This document shows positions 15,249 to 23,476 of a DNA stretch of 40,508 bases, in pieces (position 1 is the first letter of the stretch; every line of letters begins with the position of its first letter). The DNA is from UBA8828 sp046315175 (lineage in GTDB: Bacteria; Verrucomicrobiota; Verrucomicrobiia; Opitutales; UBA953). The stretch spans positions 1-40,508 of the forward strand of contig JBKDBK010000037.1 of the NCBI GenBank assembly GCA_046315175.1. The letters run 5' to 3'. The notes below the pieces were generated by a model. It was not told the origin of the DNA. It saw only the letters and a program-made list of their open reading frames with translations, and did no database searches. A program made the position numbers and the translations under genes.

Positions 15249-16397
15249 ATGGACGAGATCGACCTCAGCTTCTCGGTCGCCTACCGGCACCGCATCCTCT
15301 TCACCGAGGACGCTTTCGCCACGTCCAACCCCGCGCTCTCAGGCCTGGTCGGCGACGCCAAGGTTCTCCCCATTCTCGATTCCGGCCTCGCCGCCGCCCG
15401 GCCGGACCTCGCCGCCGCCCTCGTCGCCCATGCCGCCGCCCGCGGCATCCGCCTCACCCGCGCCCCGCTCGTCCTCACCGGAGGCGAGGCGGCCAAGCGG
15501 GACACCGCCGTGGTCAAGGCCGTGCTCGCCGCCATCGAGGCCGACCGCATCTGCCGCCACTCCTACGTGCTCGCCATCGGCGGCGGCGCCTTCCTCGACG
15601 CCGTCGGCTTTGCCGCCGCCACCGCCCACCGCGGCGTCCGCGTCATCCGCATGCCCAGCACCACGCTGGGGCAGGGCGACGCCGGGGTTGGGGTCAAGAA
15701 CGGCATCAACACCTTCGGGAAGAAGAACTTCACCGGCGCCTTCGCCGTGCCCGCCGCGGTCGTCAACGACCTCGCCCTCCTCGCCTCGCTCGACCTCCGC
15801 GGGCGCCGCGACGGGCTCGTCGAGGCCGTCAAGGTCGCCCTCCTCAAGGACCCCGCCTTCCTCGCCGCGCTCGAGGCCGACGCGCCCGCGCTCGCCGCCG
15901 GCGACCTGCCCGCCCTCGGCCGCGCCGTCCGCCGCTCCGCCGAGCTGCACGCCCGCCACATCGCCGGCGGCGGCGATCCCTTCGAGCTCGGCTCCGCCCG
16001 CCCCCTCGACCTCGGGCACTGGGCCGCGCACAAGCTCGAGTCCCTCACCGACCACCGCCTCACCCACGGCGAGGCCGTCGCCGTCGGGCTCGCCCTCGAC
16101 ACCCTCTGCGCGCGCGACCTCGGCCTGCTCGCGCCGGCCGCCGCCGCCCGCGTCCTCGCCCTTCTCTCCGCGCTGGGCTTCCGCACCTACGCCGACGAGC
16201 TTCATCTCGACGGCGGCAAGCCGCTCCTCGCCGGCCTCGAGGAGTTCCGCGAGCACCTCGGCGGCCGCCTCACCCTCGTCCTGCCCACCGCCATCGGCGC
16301 CTCGACCGAGGTCCACGCCATGCCGCCCGAGCGCGTCCGCGCCGCCGCCGACGAGCTGCGCGCGCGCGACCTCGCCCCATGCGCCGCGCGGTCCTGA
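15249..16397 (+). CDS. eboD: EboD, 3-dehydroquinate synthase-like sugar-phosphate cyclase
   Basis: Predicted cytoplasmic NAD- and metal-dependent cyclase of 382 residues, homologous to 3-dehydroquinate synthase and valiolone-type cyclases. Visible elements are GGEAAKRD, the NAD-binding GGGAFLDAVGF, and MPSTTLGQGDAGVGVKNGIN then GKKNFTGAF. Metal ligands are the Glu in GLVEAVKVALLKD, the His in DLGHWAAHKLE and the His in LTHGEAVAVG. Two active-site stretches differ from true dehydroquinate synthase (GQGDAGVGVKNG instead of AQVDSSVGGKTG-like), which suits a dedicated ebo cyclase rather than the shikimate enzyme. The product is unknown. The 3' end overlaps eboF by 19 bp. Confidence 0.92.
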   Translation: MDEIDLSFSVAYRHRILFTEDAFATSNPALSGLVGDAKVLPILDSGLAAARPDLAAALVAHAAARGIRLTRAPLVLTGGEAAKRDTAVVKAVLAAIEADRICRHSYVLAIGGGAFLDAVGFAAATAHRGVRVIRMPSTTLGQGDAGVGVKNGINTFGKKNFTGAFAVPAAVVNDLALLASLDLRGRRDGLVEAVKVALLKDPAFLAALEADAPALAAGDLPALGRAVRRSAELHARHIAGGGDPFELGSARPLDLGHWAAHKLESLTDHRLTHGEAVAVGLALDTLCARDLGLLAPAAAARVLALLSALGFRTYADELHLDGGKPLLAGLEEFREHLGGRLTLVLPTAIGASTEVHAMPPERVRAAADELRARDLAPCAARS

Positions 16398-17740
16398 ACA
16401 TCGTCGGCCTCTCCGCCCGCGACCTCGCCGGCGGCAGGATGCCCCGGCTCGCCGCGCGCGCCGCCGCCGGCTCGCTCGCCCGCGTCAGGCCGGTCCTGCC
16501 CGCCGTCACCTGCTCCGCCCAGGCCACCTACCTCACCGGCCTCTATCCCTCCGGTCACGGCATCGTGGGCAACGGCTGGCCCGACCGCGACCTCGCCGAG
16601 GTCCATTTCTGGAAGCAGTCCAACCGCCTCGTCGCCGGCGAGAAGCTTTGGGAGTCCCTCCGCGCGCGCCGCCCCGGCCTGCGCGTCGCCAACTCCTTCT
16701 GGTGGTACAACCTCGGCTCCAGCGTCGACCTCGCCGTCACGCCCCGGCCGATCTACCGGGCCGACGGCGCCAAGCTGCTCGACATCGCCAGCTGGCCTTC
16801 CGACCTCGCCGGACGCATCAAGGGGGACCTCTGGGACTTTCCCTTCGGCGCCTTCTGGGGACCCTTCGCCGGCCTCGACTCCTCGCAGTGGATCGCCGAC
16901 TGCGCCCGCTGGATCGAGCACCACGAGAAGCCCGATCTCCACCTCGTCTACCTCCCCCATCTCGACTACGACCTCCAGCGCCACGGACCCGCCTCGCCCC
17001 AGGCCGACCTCGCCCGCGCCGAGATCGACAAGCTCGCCGGCCGCCTGGCCGACGACCTGGAGCGCGCCGGCGTCGAGGTCGCCATCCTCTCCGAGTACGC
17101 CCTCACCGCCGTCGACCGCGCCGCCCTCCCCAACCGACTCCTCCGCGAGCGCGGCTGGCTCGTCGCCAAGGATGAGCGCGGCCACGAGGTCCTCGACACC
17201 TTCCATTCCAAGGCCTACGCCGTCTGCGACCACCAGGTCGCCCACGTCGTCGTGCGCGACCCCGCCCTCCTGCCCGAGGTGCGCGCCGCCCTCGCGGCCC
17301 TCCCCGGCGTCGAGCGCGTCCTCGGCGAGGCCGAGCAGCGCGCCGAGGGGCTCTGGCACCGCCGCTCCGGCGACCTGCTCCTCGTCGCCGACGCGCGCAG
17401 CTGGTTCGCCTACAACTACTGGCTCGAAGACGCCCGCGCGCCCGACTTCGCCCGCACCGTCGACATCCACCGCAAGCCAGGCTACGACCCCTGCGAGCTC
17501 CTCGTCGACCCCGCCGTCCGCCTCCCCTGGCTCCGCATCGCCGCTTTCCTCCTCCGCAAGAAGCTCGGCTTCCGCAGCCTACTCCGCCTCACACCCCTCG
17601 ACCCCCAGCTTATCCGCGGCTCCCACGGGCGCGTCCCCGAGGACTCCCTCGACTGGCCCGTGCTGATCTCTCCCCGCAAGGGCCTGCCCGAGACCCTCGC
17701 CGCCACCGGGGTGCGCGACCGGCTCGCCGAAGGCTTCTGA
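16379..17740 (+). CDS. eboF: EboF, alkaline phosphatase/nucleotide pyrophosphatase-like protein
   Basis: Member of the alkaline phosphatase superfamily (phosphodiesterase/nucleotide pyrophosphatase type), 453 residues. The expected nucleophile is T44 in LPAVTCSAQATYLTGLYPSG, followed by HGIVGNGW. Further metal-site candidates are in YLPHLDYDLQRHGP, ILSEYALT and the DTFHSKAYAVCDHQVAH block. The N-terminal Asp usual in this superfamily (DGxR) is replaced in VLNIVGLSARD, so metal loading may differ. No clear signal peptide is seen, so it may act on the cytoplasmic side. ATG 16379 lies inside the end of eboD (19-bp overlap). It is the last gene of the ebo run. Confidence 0.88.
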   Translation: MRRAVLNIVGLSARDLAGGRMPRLAARAAAGSLARVRPVLPAVTCSAQATYLTGLYPSGHGIVGNGWPDRDLAEVHFWKQSNRLVAGEKLWESLRARRPGLRVANSFWWYNLGSSVDLAVTPRPIYRADGAKLLDIASWPSDLAGRIKGDLWDFPFGAFWGPFAGLDSSQWIADCARWIEHHEKPDLHLVYLPHLDYDLQRHGPASPQADLARAEIDKLAGRLADDLERAGVEVAILSEYALTAVDRAALPNRLLRERGWLVAKDERGHEVLDTFHSKAYAVCDHQVAHVVVRDPALLPEVRAALAALPGVERVLGEAEQRAEGLWHRRSGDLLLVADARSWFAYNYWLEDARAPDFARTVDIHRKPGYDPCELLVDPAVRLPWLRIAAFLLRKKLGFRSLLRLTPLDPQLIRGSHGRVPEDSLDWPVLISPRKGLPETLAATGVRDRLAEGF

Positions 17741-17767
17741 GGCGCCGGTCTCCCCGCGGTAAAGGCC

Positions 17768-17797
17768 TTGACGCCTTGGTTATTACGCTGTTATTAC
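17768..17797 (+). promoter_or_regulatory. Promoter and direct-repeat operator of the toxin-antitoxin operon
   Basis: A -35 TTGACG (17768-17773) and -10 TATTAC (17792-17797) are spaced 18 bp. The octamer GTTATTAC occurs twice, at 17779-17786 and 17790-17797, exactly 11 bp apart, so both copies face the same side of the helix and the second covers the -10. This fits an operator for the AbrB-type antitoxin. The start would fall only a few bases before ATG 17807. Confidence 0.5.
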
Positions 17798-17806
17798 ATA
17801 CGCACC

Positions 17807-18043
17807 ATGGCCTACAAGTCCAAGATCCGCCGCGTCGGCAACTCCCTCGGCATCCTCCTCCCCAAGGAGCTTCTCGAGGAGCTGCGCGTCGGCGAGGGCG
17901 ACGAGCTTGTCTTCGACAAGGCCTCGGGCACCTACAAGATTAAGGCGGCTCCCGCCGTCGATCCGGAGTTCGAGCGCGCCATGGAGGTGTTTAGGTCGGT
18001 GACCGAGCGCTACAAGAACGCCCTGCGTGAGCTTGCCAAATGA
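17807..18043 (+). CDS. AbrB/MazE-type antitoxin
   Basis: Small DNA-binding antitoxin of 78 residues. Residues 4-45 form the swapped-hairpin AbrB fold (KIRRVGNSLGILLPKELLEE then LRVGEGDELVF). The helical C-terminal ~30 residues (FERAMEVFRSVTERYKNALREL) are the expected toxin-neutralising part. The frame opens at 17768, but ATG 17807 matches the family start. Its stop overlaps the Doc-like gene by 4 bp, so antitoxin and toxin are translated together. It probably represses its own promoter through the paired GTTATTAC sites. Confidence 0.9.
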   Translation: MAYKSKIRRVGNSLGILLPKELLEELRVGEGDELVFDKASGTYKIKAAPAVDPEFERAMEVFRSVTERYKNALRELAK

Positions 18044-18495
18044 GCGGTGAGCCGCGCTGGTTCACGCAGGAAATGGCGGAGGCGCTCCACGCCCTGGTCC
18101 TGGCCAGGCATGGAGGCGGTCGCGGGGTTCGCGATGCTCGCCGCCTGGAGTCCGCCCTCGCGCGCCCGCGCAACCTTCATCTCTACGGCAGCGCCTCCCT
18201 GCCTGAGATGGCCGCGGCCTATGCCGCCGGCGTCATCGAGGGACATCCCTTCGTCGACGGCAATAAGCGCACCGGGCTCGCGCTCGCCATCGCCTTCCTT
18301 GAGTTCAACGGGCTCCGCTTCCGCGGCTCCGAGGTCGAGGCCGTCGTCCACACCCTTGGCCTTGCCGCGGGTCAGGTCAGCGAGGCGGCCTTCGCCGCTT
18401 GGCTCGAGGCCAACCTGGATGAGCCCAAGGTCGAGGAAGTCCGGCCGAAGTCGCGCAAGCGCCCCGCCGCGAAGAGTCGCCGGCGCCGAGCTTAG
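18040..18495 (+). CDS. doc: Doc-type (Fic superfamily) toxin with basic C-terminal tail
   Basis: Toxin of 151 residues. The Doc motif is complete: H69-PF-VD-G-N75-K76-R77, where Lys replaces the Gly of AMPylating Fic enzymes (HxFx(D/E)GNGR). Known Doc phosphorylates elongation factor EF-Tu and stops translation; that activity here is inferred from the motif. The N-terminal region (RDARRLESALARP) matches the Doc fold. Residues ~130-151 form a strongly basic tail (KSRKRPAAKSRRRRA) that is longer than in classic Doc (~126 residues). ATGA coupling to an AbrB-type antitoxin makes this a Phd/Doc-like module with a swapped antitoxin. The stop is 4 bp from the facing purC stop. Confidence 0.9.
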   Translation: MSGEPRWFTQEMAEALHALVLARHGGGRGVRDARRLESALARPRNLHLYGSASLPEMAAAYAAGVIEGHPFVDGNKRTGLALAIAFLEFNGLRFRGSEVEAVVHTLGLAAGQVSEAAFAAWLEANLDEPKVEEVRPKSRKRPAAKSRRRRA

Positions 18496-18499
18496 TCCC

Positions 18500-19393
18500 T
18501 CAGGCGGTCAGCTTCGCCAGGCACTCCGCGTAGAGCGCCTGGGTGCGCGCCACGACCTCGTCGGGCAGGCGGGGGCCGGGCGGCCGCTTGTCCCAGGGCT
18601 GGGCCTCGAGCCAGTCGCGCACGTACTGCTTGTCATAGGACGGCTGGTTGCGGCCCGGCTGCCAGGTCGCGGCCGGCCAGTAGCGCGAGGAGTCGGGCGT
18701 GAGCACCTCGTCGATGAGCACGAGCGAGCCGTCGGCCGCGCGGCCGAACTCGAACTTGGTGTCCGCGAGCAGGATGCCCGCCTTGGCCGCGCGCTCGGCG
18801 CCCATGCGATAGAGGGCGATCGAGGCGTCGCGCACCGCCCGGAAGTCGGCCTCGCCGAGGATCTCGGCGCACCGCGCCTGGGTGATCGGCTCGTCGTGCC
18901 CCGCCGCGGCCTTGGTCGACGGGGTGAAGATGGGTTCGGGCAACCGCGAGCCGTCGAGCAGCCCCGCGGGCAGGCGGTGGTCGAGGATCGACCCCGTCGA
19001 CCGGTACTCCTTCCAGCCGCCGCCGGCGAGATAGCCGCGCACCACCGCCTCGACCGGCAGGGGCTGGAGCTTGCGCACGAGCATCGATCGCGGAATCAGC
19101 GCCTCGTGCCCGCGCAGCGCCTTCGCAAGCGCCGCGTCATGGTCCGGCGCAAGATGGATCGGGAAGACCTTCGCCGCCTGCGCGAACCACCAGAGGCTGA
19201 TGCGCGTGAGCAGGATGCCCTTGCCGGGCACGCCGTTGGGCATGACGACGTCGAAGGCCGACAGGCGGTCCGTCGCCACGATGAGCAGCCGGTCGCCCAG
19301 GTCGAAGATCTCGCGCACCTTGCCCGTGGCCACCTTGGGGTACGGCAGGCCCTCGACGGTCATCAGCGCCTCGCGCGGCAGGTCGGTCGTCAT
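18500..19393 (-). CDS. purC: Phosphoribosylaminoimidazole-succinocarboxamide synthase PurC
   Basis: Cytoplasmic ligase of purine biosynthesis that joins CAIR and aspartate with ATP to give SAICAR, 297 residues (the longer, yeast ADE1-like form). Family motifs are GKVREIFDLGDRLLIVATDRLS, MPNGVPGKG, VRGYLAGGGWKEY, LADTKFEFG and IDEVLTPDSSRYWPA. ATG 19393 is used because an upstream extension to 19525 reads as low-complexity sequence. It lies 46 bp downstream of the DTW-like gene on the same strand and may share its transcript. It converges with the Doc toxin gene with 4 bp between stops. No other pur genes are in the window. Confidence 0.96.
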   Translation of the reverse strand: MTTDLPREALMTVEGLPYPKVATGKVREIFDLGDRLLIVATDRLSAFDVVMPNGVPGKGILLTRISLWWFAQAAKVFPIHLAPDHDAALAKALRGHEALIPRSMLVRKLQPLPVEAVVRGYLAGGGWKEYRSTGSILDHRLPAGLLDGSRLPEPIFTPSTKAAAGHDEPITQARCAEILGEADFRAVRDASIALYRMGAERAAKAGILLADTKFEFGRAADGSLVLIDEVLTPDSSRYWPAATWQPGRNQPSYDKQYVRDWLEAQPWDKRPPGPRLPDEVVARTQALYAECLAKLTA

Positions 19394-19439
19394 CGGCCGA
19401 GGGGAAACGCTAACCGCGGCGGGGGGAAGCGAAAACCGC

Positions 19440-19898
19440 TCAACCGCCGCCCAGCGTCGCCCCCACGTTGCGTAGGAATGCCTGCCGCCACCGGTAATGG
19501 GCCAGCAAGGTCGGGTCGTCCACACCCAGGATGCGCAGGGCCAGGTAGAGCGCCTCGACCGTCGCCAGTCCCTCCGCCGGGTCGGCCCCCTCGGCGTTGC
19601 GTCGCGGGTAGGCCGTCGGCACCGGGGGCAGGGAGCGGGGCAGGGGGTTCCCTGTCACGCGCGCGCGCAGCCGAGGCACATGCTTCCAGTTGCCGTCGAG
19701 CAGGATCAGCCGCCGGCCGGCGTCGGCCATCGTCAGCGGCGGCGCCCCGACCTCGAGCAGGATGCAGCCGTCGCCGCGCACCACGGCCGACCCCTCCGCG
19801 GCGAGGAATTCCAGGTCGGCTCGTCCGCGCAGGGGCTCGACCGAGCACTTGGCCAGGTTCTCCGCCGGATGGCGCAGGATGGTCGCCAGCGCGGCCAT
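19440..19898 (-). CDS. DTW-domain-like RNA aminocarboxypropyltransferase candidate
   Basis: Protein of 152 residues resembling the DTW/Tsr3 superfamily, whose bacterial members (TapT/TuaA) add an aminocarboxypropyl group from S-adenosylmethionine to tRNA uridine. Evidence: the N-terminal LRHPAENLAKCSVEPLR looks like the conserved HPxE region. LILLDGNWKHVPRL stands where family members have LDGTWxxAxxL. SLPPVPTAYPRRN and GLATVEALYLALRILG follow in the right order. The threonine of the DTW signature is Asn here. ATG 19898 starts 2 bp after tcdA, so two probable tRNA-modification genes form one operon. It could be a structural homologue with another RNA target; rRNA modification by Tsr3-like enzymes is the main alternative. 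Confidence 0.65.
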   Translation of the reverse strand: MAALATILRHPAENLAKCSVEPLRGRADLEFLAAEGSAVVRGDGCILLEVGAPPLTMADAGRRLILLDGNWKHVPRLRARVTGNPLPRSLPPVPTAYPRRNAEGADPAEGLATVEALYLALRILGVDDPTLLAHYRWRQAFLRNVGATLGGG

Positions 19899-19900
19899 GC

Positions 19901-20677
19901 TCAACGCTCGGCGAGAGCCAGCCGAATCGCCTCGCCGGCCGCGGCGAGCCCGAACGCACCCGCCACGTGGGCGACCGTGCCATAGCCCCACTCGCAGTTG
20001 GGCCGCAGGTCCTCGTCGACCGGGATCGAGCCGCCGGGCACGCCCTCGCAGTCGGCGGCGACCACCAGGGGCTCGTCCGACCACGCGCAGCGGATGCCCA
20101 TCGGACCCTTGCGGGGAAGGCCCAGCTCCTGGCGCAGCTTTTTCCGGACCAGGCGGAGCAGCGGGTCGTCCCTCGACTCCGCCAGGTCGCCGACCCGCAC
20201 CCGCGTGCCGTCCATCCTTCCCGCGCAGCCGCCGGTGGTGACAACCGGGCGTCCGCCCGAGCGCGCCGCGGCGAGCAGGGCGCACTTGACGCCGAGCGCG
20301 TCGATGGCGTCCACCAGCACCCCGGCGTGCTCGGCCAGCAGCTCCGCCGCGTTCCCCTTGGCGACGAAGCGGGGCACCTCCACCGCCTCGATGCCCGGAC
20401 GGATCGCGCGGGCCCGCTCCGCGAGGACCTCGGCCTTGGGCCGCCCCTCCGTCCCCGCCAGGGCGTGCAGCTGCCGGTTCGTGTTGGAGGCGCAGACCGT
20501 GTCGCCATCGACGAGCACAAGCCGCCCCGCGCCGCTCCTGGCAAGCGCCTCGGCCGCCCACGAGCCGACCCCGCCCAGCCCGACCACCACGAAGGACGAG
20601 CGGGCGAGCCGCTCGGCGGCCGCGCGCCCGTAAAGACGGGCCACCCCGGCGAAGCGCTCCAGGTGGGCGGCGTCCAT
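19901..20677 (-). CDS. tcdA: tRNA threonylcarbamoyladenosine dehydratase TcdA
   Basis: E1-like enzyme of 258 residues that, in known bacteria, uses ATP to cyclise t6A37 of ANN-decoding tRNAs to ct6A. The N-terminus RFAGVARLYG precedes an E1/ThiF Rossmann motif G33-LGGVGSW with SNTNRQLHAL, the adenylation-site signature, and VDAIDALGVKCALL. ADCEGVPGGSIP and a C-terminal helix closing on the nucleotide fold are also typical. ATG 20677 is chosen over 20737 because MDAAHLERFAG matches family starts. It is the first gene of a leftward unit with the DTW-like gene and possibly purC. Confidence 0.93.
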   Translation of the reverse strand: MDAAHLERFAGVARLYGRAAAERLARSSFVVVGLGGVGSWAAEALARSGAGRLVLVDGDTVCASNTNRQLHALAGTEGRPKAEVLAERARAIRPGIEAVEVPRFVAKGNAAELLAEHAGVLVDAIDALGVKCALLAAARSGGRPVVTTGGCAGRMDGTRVRVGDLAESRDDPLLRLVRKKLRQELGLPRKGPMGIRCAWSDEPLVVAADCEGVPGGSIPVDEDLRPNCEWGYGTVAHVAGAFGLAAAGEAIRLALAER

Positions 20678-20763
20678 GCGCGCGATGAATGCTTTTCCTG
20701 GCCGGTTCGGAAGCAAAAAGCCTCCTTGCCGAGGCACGCCCCGTTCCTAAGGTCGATTTCCCC

Positions 20764-21273
20764 ATGGCTTCGTCGGAACCGAAGGCCCCCGCCATCCTTG
20801 TCGCCCCGAGCACCCCGCTTTGGTTCCATGGGCTTCGCTGGGCGCTGCTCGGCGCCGGCCTCGCCTTCTTCGCCGCCTTCGCGGCCATCCTCCTCGCGCA
20901 CCGCCGGGCGGTTCCCCTCGCCGCCGCCTTCCGCGCCAGCGCCGAGCCCATCCTCCAGCATCGCCTTGAGCAGCGCGCCTGGCCCGAGGCCTTCCCCTTC
21001 GCGAAGCCGAGCGACGCCATCCAGCGCTACAAGTTCTCCGAGGCGTGGGACAAGCTCGCCCCCGGGATCGAGCTTCCCGGCGAGTGGAGCTTCGTGCCCG
21101 AGACCCAGGATGGACTCTCCCGCGGCGTCATCCTCTTCCGCCCGGCCGACCCCGCCCTCGCCGAGCCCACCCTGCGGTCGGCCGATCAGCGCCTCGACGA
21201 CGGCCAGCCCGGCTCGGGCAGGTTCCGCCGCCGCGCCGACGGCGCCTGGGGCCTCACGCTTTCGGTCGAGTGA
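20764..21273 (+). CDS. Uncharacterised single-pass membrane protein
   Basis: Unrecognised protein of 169 residues. A short cytoplasmic N-terminus precedes one strong transmembrane helix (LRWALLGAGLAFFAAFAAILLA, about 22-43). The extracytoplasmic part has a helical stretch (AAFRASAEPILQHRLEQRAW) and a Trp/Phe-containing beta-rich tail (ELPGEWSFVPETQDGLSRG; ADGAWGLTLSVE). There is no prepilin leader or lipobox. ATG 20764 follows an 86-bp gap shared with divergent tcdA. The last 20 bp overlap the end of the convergent prfA. Codon bias matches the neighbours, so it looks like a real gene, but no family or role can be assigned. Confidence 0.75.
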   Translation: MASSEPKAPAILVAPSTPLWFHGLRWALLGAGLAFFAAFAAILLAHRRAVPLAAAFRASAEPILQHRLEQRAWPEAFPFAKPSDAIQRYKFSEAWDKLAPGIELPGEWSFVPETQDGLSRGVILFRPADPALAEPTLRSADQRLDDGQPGSGRFRRRADGAWGLTLSVE

Positions 21274-22351
21274 CCTCGCTGGCGCGGGCCCGGAGGTCCG
21301 CCTCCTGCAGCGCGCCGACCAGGTCGCCGATGTCCCCGTCCAGCACCTGCTGGATGCCGTGCAGCGTCACCTCCACCCGGTGGTCCGTCACGCGGTTCTG
21401 GTGGAAGTTGTAGGTCCGGATGCGCTCCGAACGGTCGCCCGAGCCGACCTGTCCCCGTCGGGCGTCCGCCCGCGCCGCCTGGTCTGCCGCCGTCTGCCGC
21501 TCGAGCAGCCGGGCGCGCAGCACCCGCATCGCCTTCTGGCGGTTGCGCAGCTGAGAGCGCTCGTCGGCGCAGTAGACGAGGATCCCGGTCGGCTTGTGGA
21601 TGATCTGCACCGCCGACTCGGTCTTGTTCACGTGCTGGCCGCCCGCTCCGCTCGCCCGCGCCACGCTGATCTCCAGCTCCTCCGGGCGGAGGTCGACCTC
21701 CGTCTCCTCCGCCTCGGGCAGCACCGCGACCGTCGCGGCCGAGGTGTGGATCCGGCCCGAGGTCTCCGTCGCCGGCACGCGCTGCACCCGGTGCACCCCG
21801 GCCTCGTGGCGCAGCGCCGCGAACGCGCCCTGGCCCTCGACCAGGATGACCGCCTCGCGCACACCGCCGAGGTCCGACTGCGTCAGGCTGAGCACCTCGC
21901 TCTTCCAGCCGCGTCGCTCCGCAAACCGCGCGTACATCCGCGCCAGCTCGGCGGCGAACAGCGCCGCCTCGTCGCCCCCCGTGCCCGCCCGCACCTCGAG
22001 GATGACGTTGCGGGCCTCGTTGGGATCGGGCGGCACGAGCGCCCGCAGGAAGGCGTCGCGCAGCCCGGGCAGCTCCGCCGCGAGGTCCCGCGCCTCCTCC
22101 TCCGCCATGTCCCTCAGACCGGTCTCGGCCCTGGGGTCGTCGCGCATCTCCGCGGCCTCCGCCAAGGCCCGCCTAGCCGCCTCCAGCCGCTCGCCCGCCG
22201 CCAGCGCGCCGCCCAGGTGGCGGAGCTCCTGGGCCAGGGACGCCGCCCGGCGTCCGTCGGCGAACACCCGAGGGTCGGCCAGCGTCCGCTCCAGCTCCGC
22301 GCGCCGCTCCCGGAGGGGGGCGAGGTCGTGCGGGTTGTCGGAATCGGACAT
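21254..22351 (-). CDS. prfA: Peptide chain release factor 1
   Basis: Class I release factor of 365 residues that recognises UAA and UAG and triggers peptide release. The stop-codon reading tripeptide PAT is at 193-195 (VQRVPATETSGR) and the catalytic GGQ at 237-239 (ASGAGGQHVNKTESAVQ). Both fix the identity as RF1 rather than RF2, which has SPF. The N-terminal helical domain (1-100) and RAGTGGDEAALFAAEL are typical. The frame runs open for over a thousand codons upstream through antisense ftsK, which is a GC artefact. ATG 22351 gives the normal RF1 length. The gene itself ends in TGA, which RF1 does not read. prmC, its methyltransferase, is not in the window. Confidence 0.97.
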   Translation of the reverse strand: MSDSDNPHDLAPLRERRAELERTLADPRVFADGRRAASLAQELRHLGGALAAGERLEAARRALAEAAEMRDDPRAETGLRDMAEEEARDLAAELPGLRDAFLRALVPPDPNEARNVILEVRAGTGGDEAALFAAELARMYARFAERRGWKSEVLSLTQSDLGGVREAVILVEGQGAFAALRHEAGVHRVQRVPATETSGRIHTSAATVAVLPEAEETEVDLRPEELEISVARASGAGGQHVNKTESAVQIIHKPTGILVYCADERSQLRNRQKAMRVLRARLLERQTAADQAARADARRGQVGSGDRSERIRTYNFHQNRVTDHRVEVTLHGIQQVLDGDIGDLVGALQEADLRARASEVTRPKA

Positions 22352-22441
22352 GGCCAATCGGTGCTTGGAGGCGGGCTTGGGCGGGTGTAATAGGATGCAG
22401 TCCCCGTCCCGCCGCCCTAGCAAGCCCTCTTCCTCCCCGCC

Positions 22442-23473
<1,032 letters not shown>

Positions 23474-23476
23474 TCC

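Noticed and set aside
15249..16397. Shikimate-pathway aroB
   Set aside because: Active-site stretch GQGDAGVGVKNG differs from the aroB pattern and the gene is embedded in ebo with eboF overlapping by 19 bp.
18047..22390. 1447-codon plus-strand open frame
   Set aside because: Overlaps doc, purC, tcdA and prfA in the wrong frame or strand; translation changes character at each real gene boundary and has no recognisable domain.
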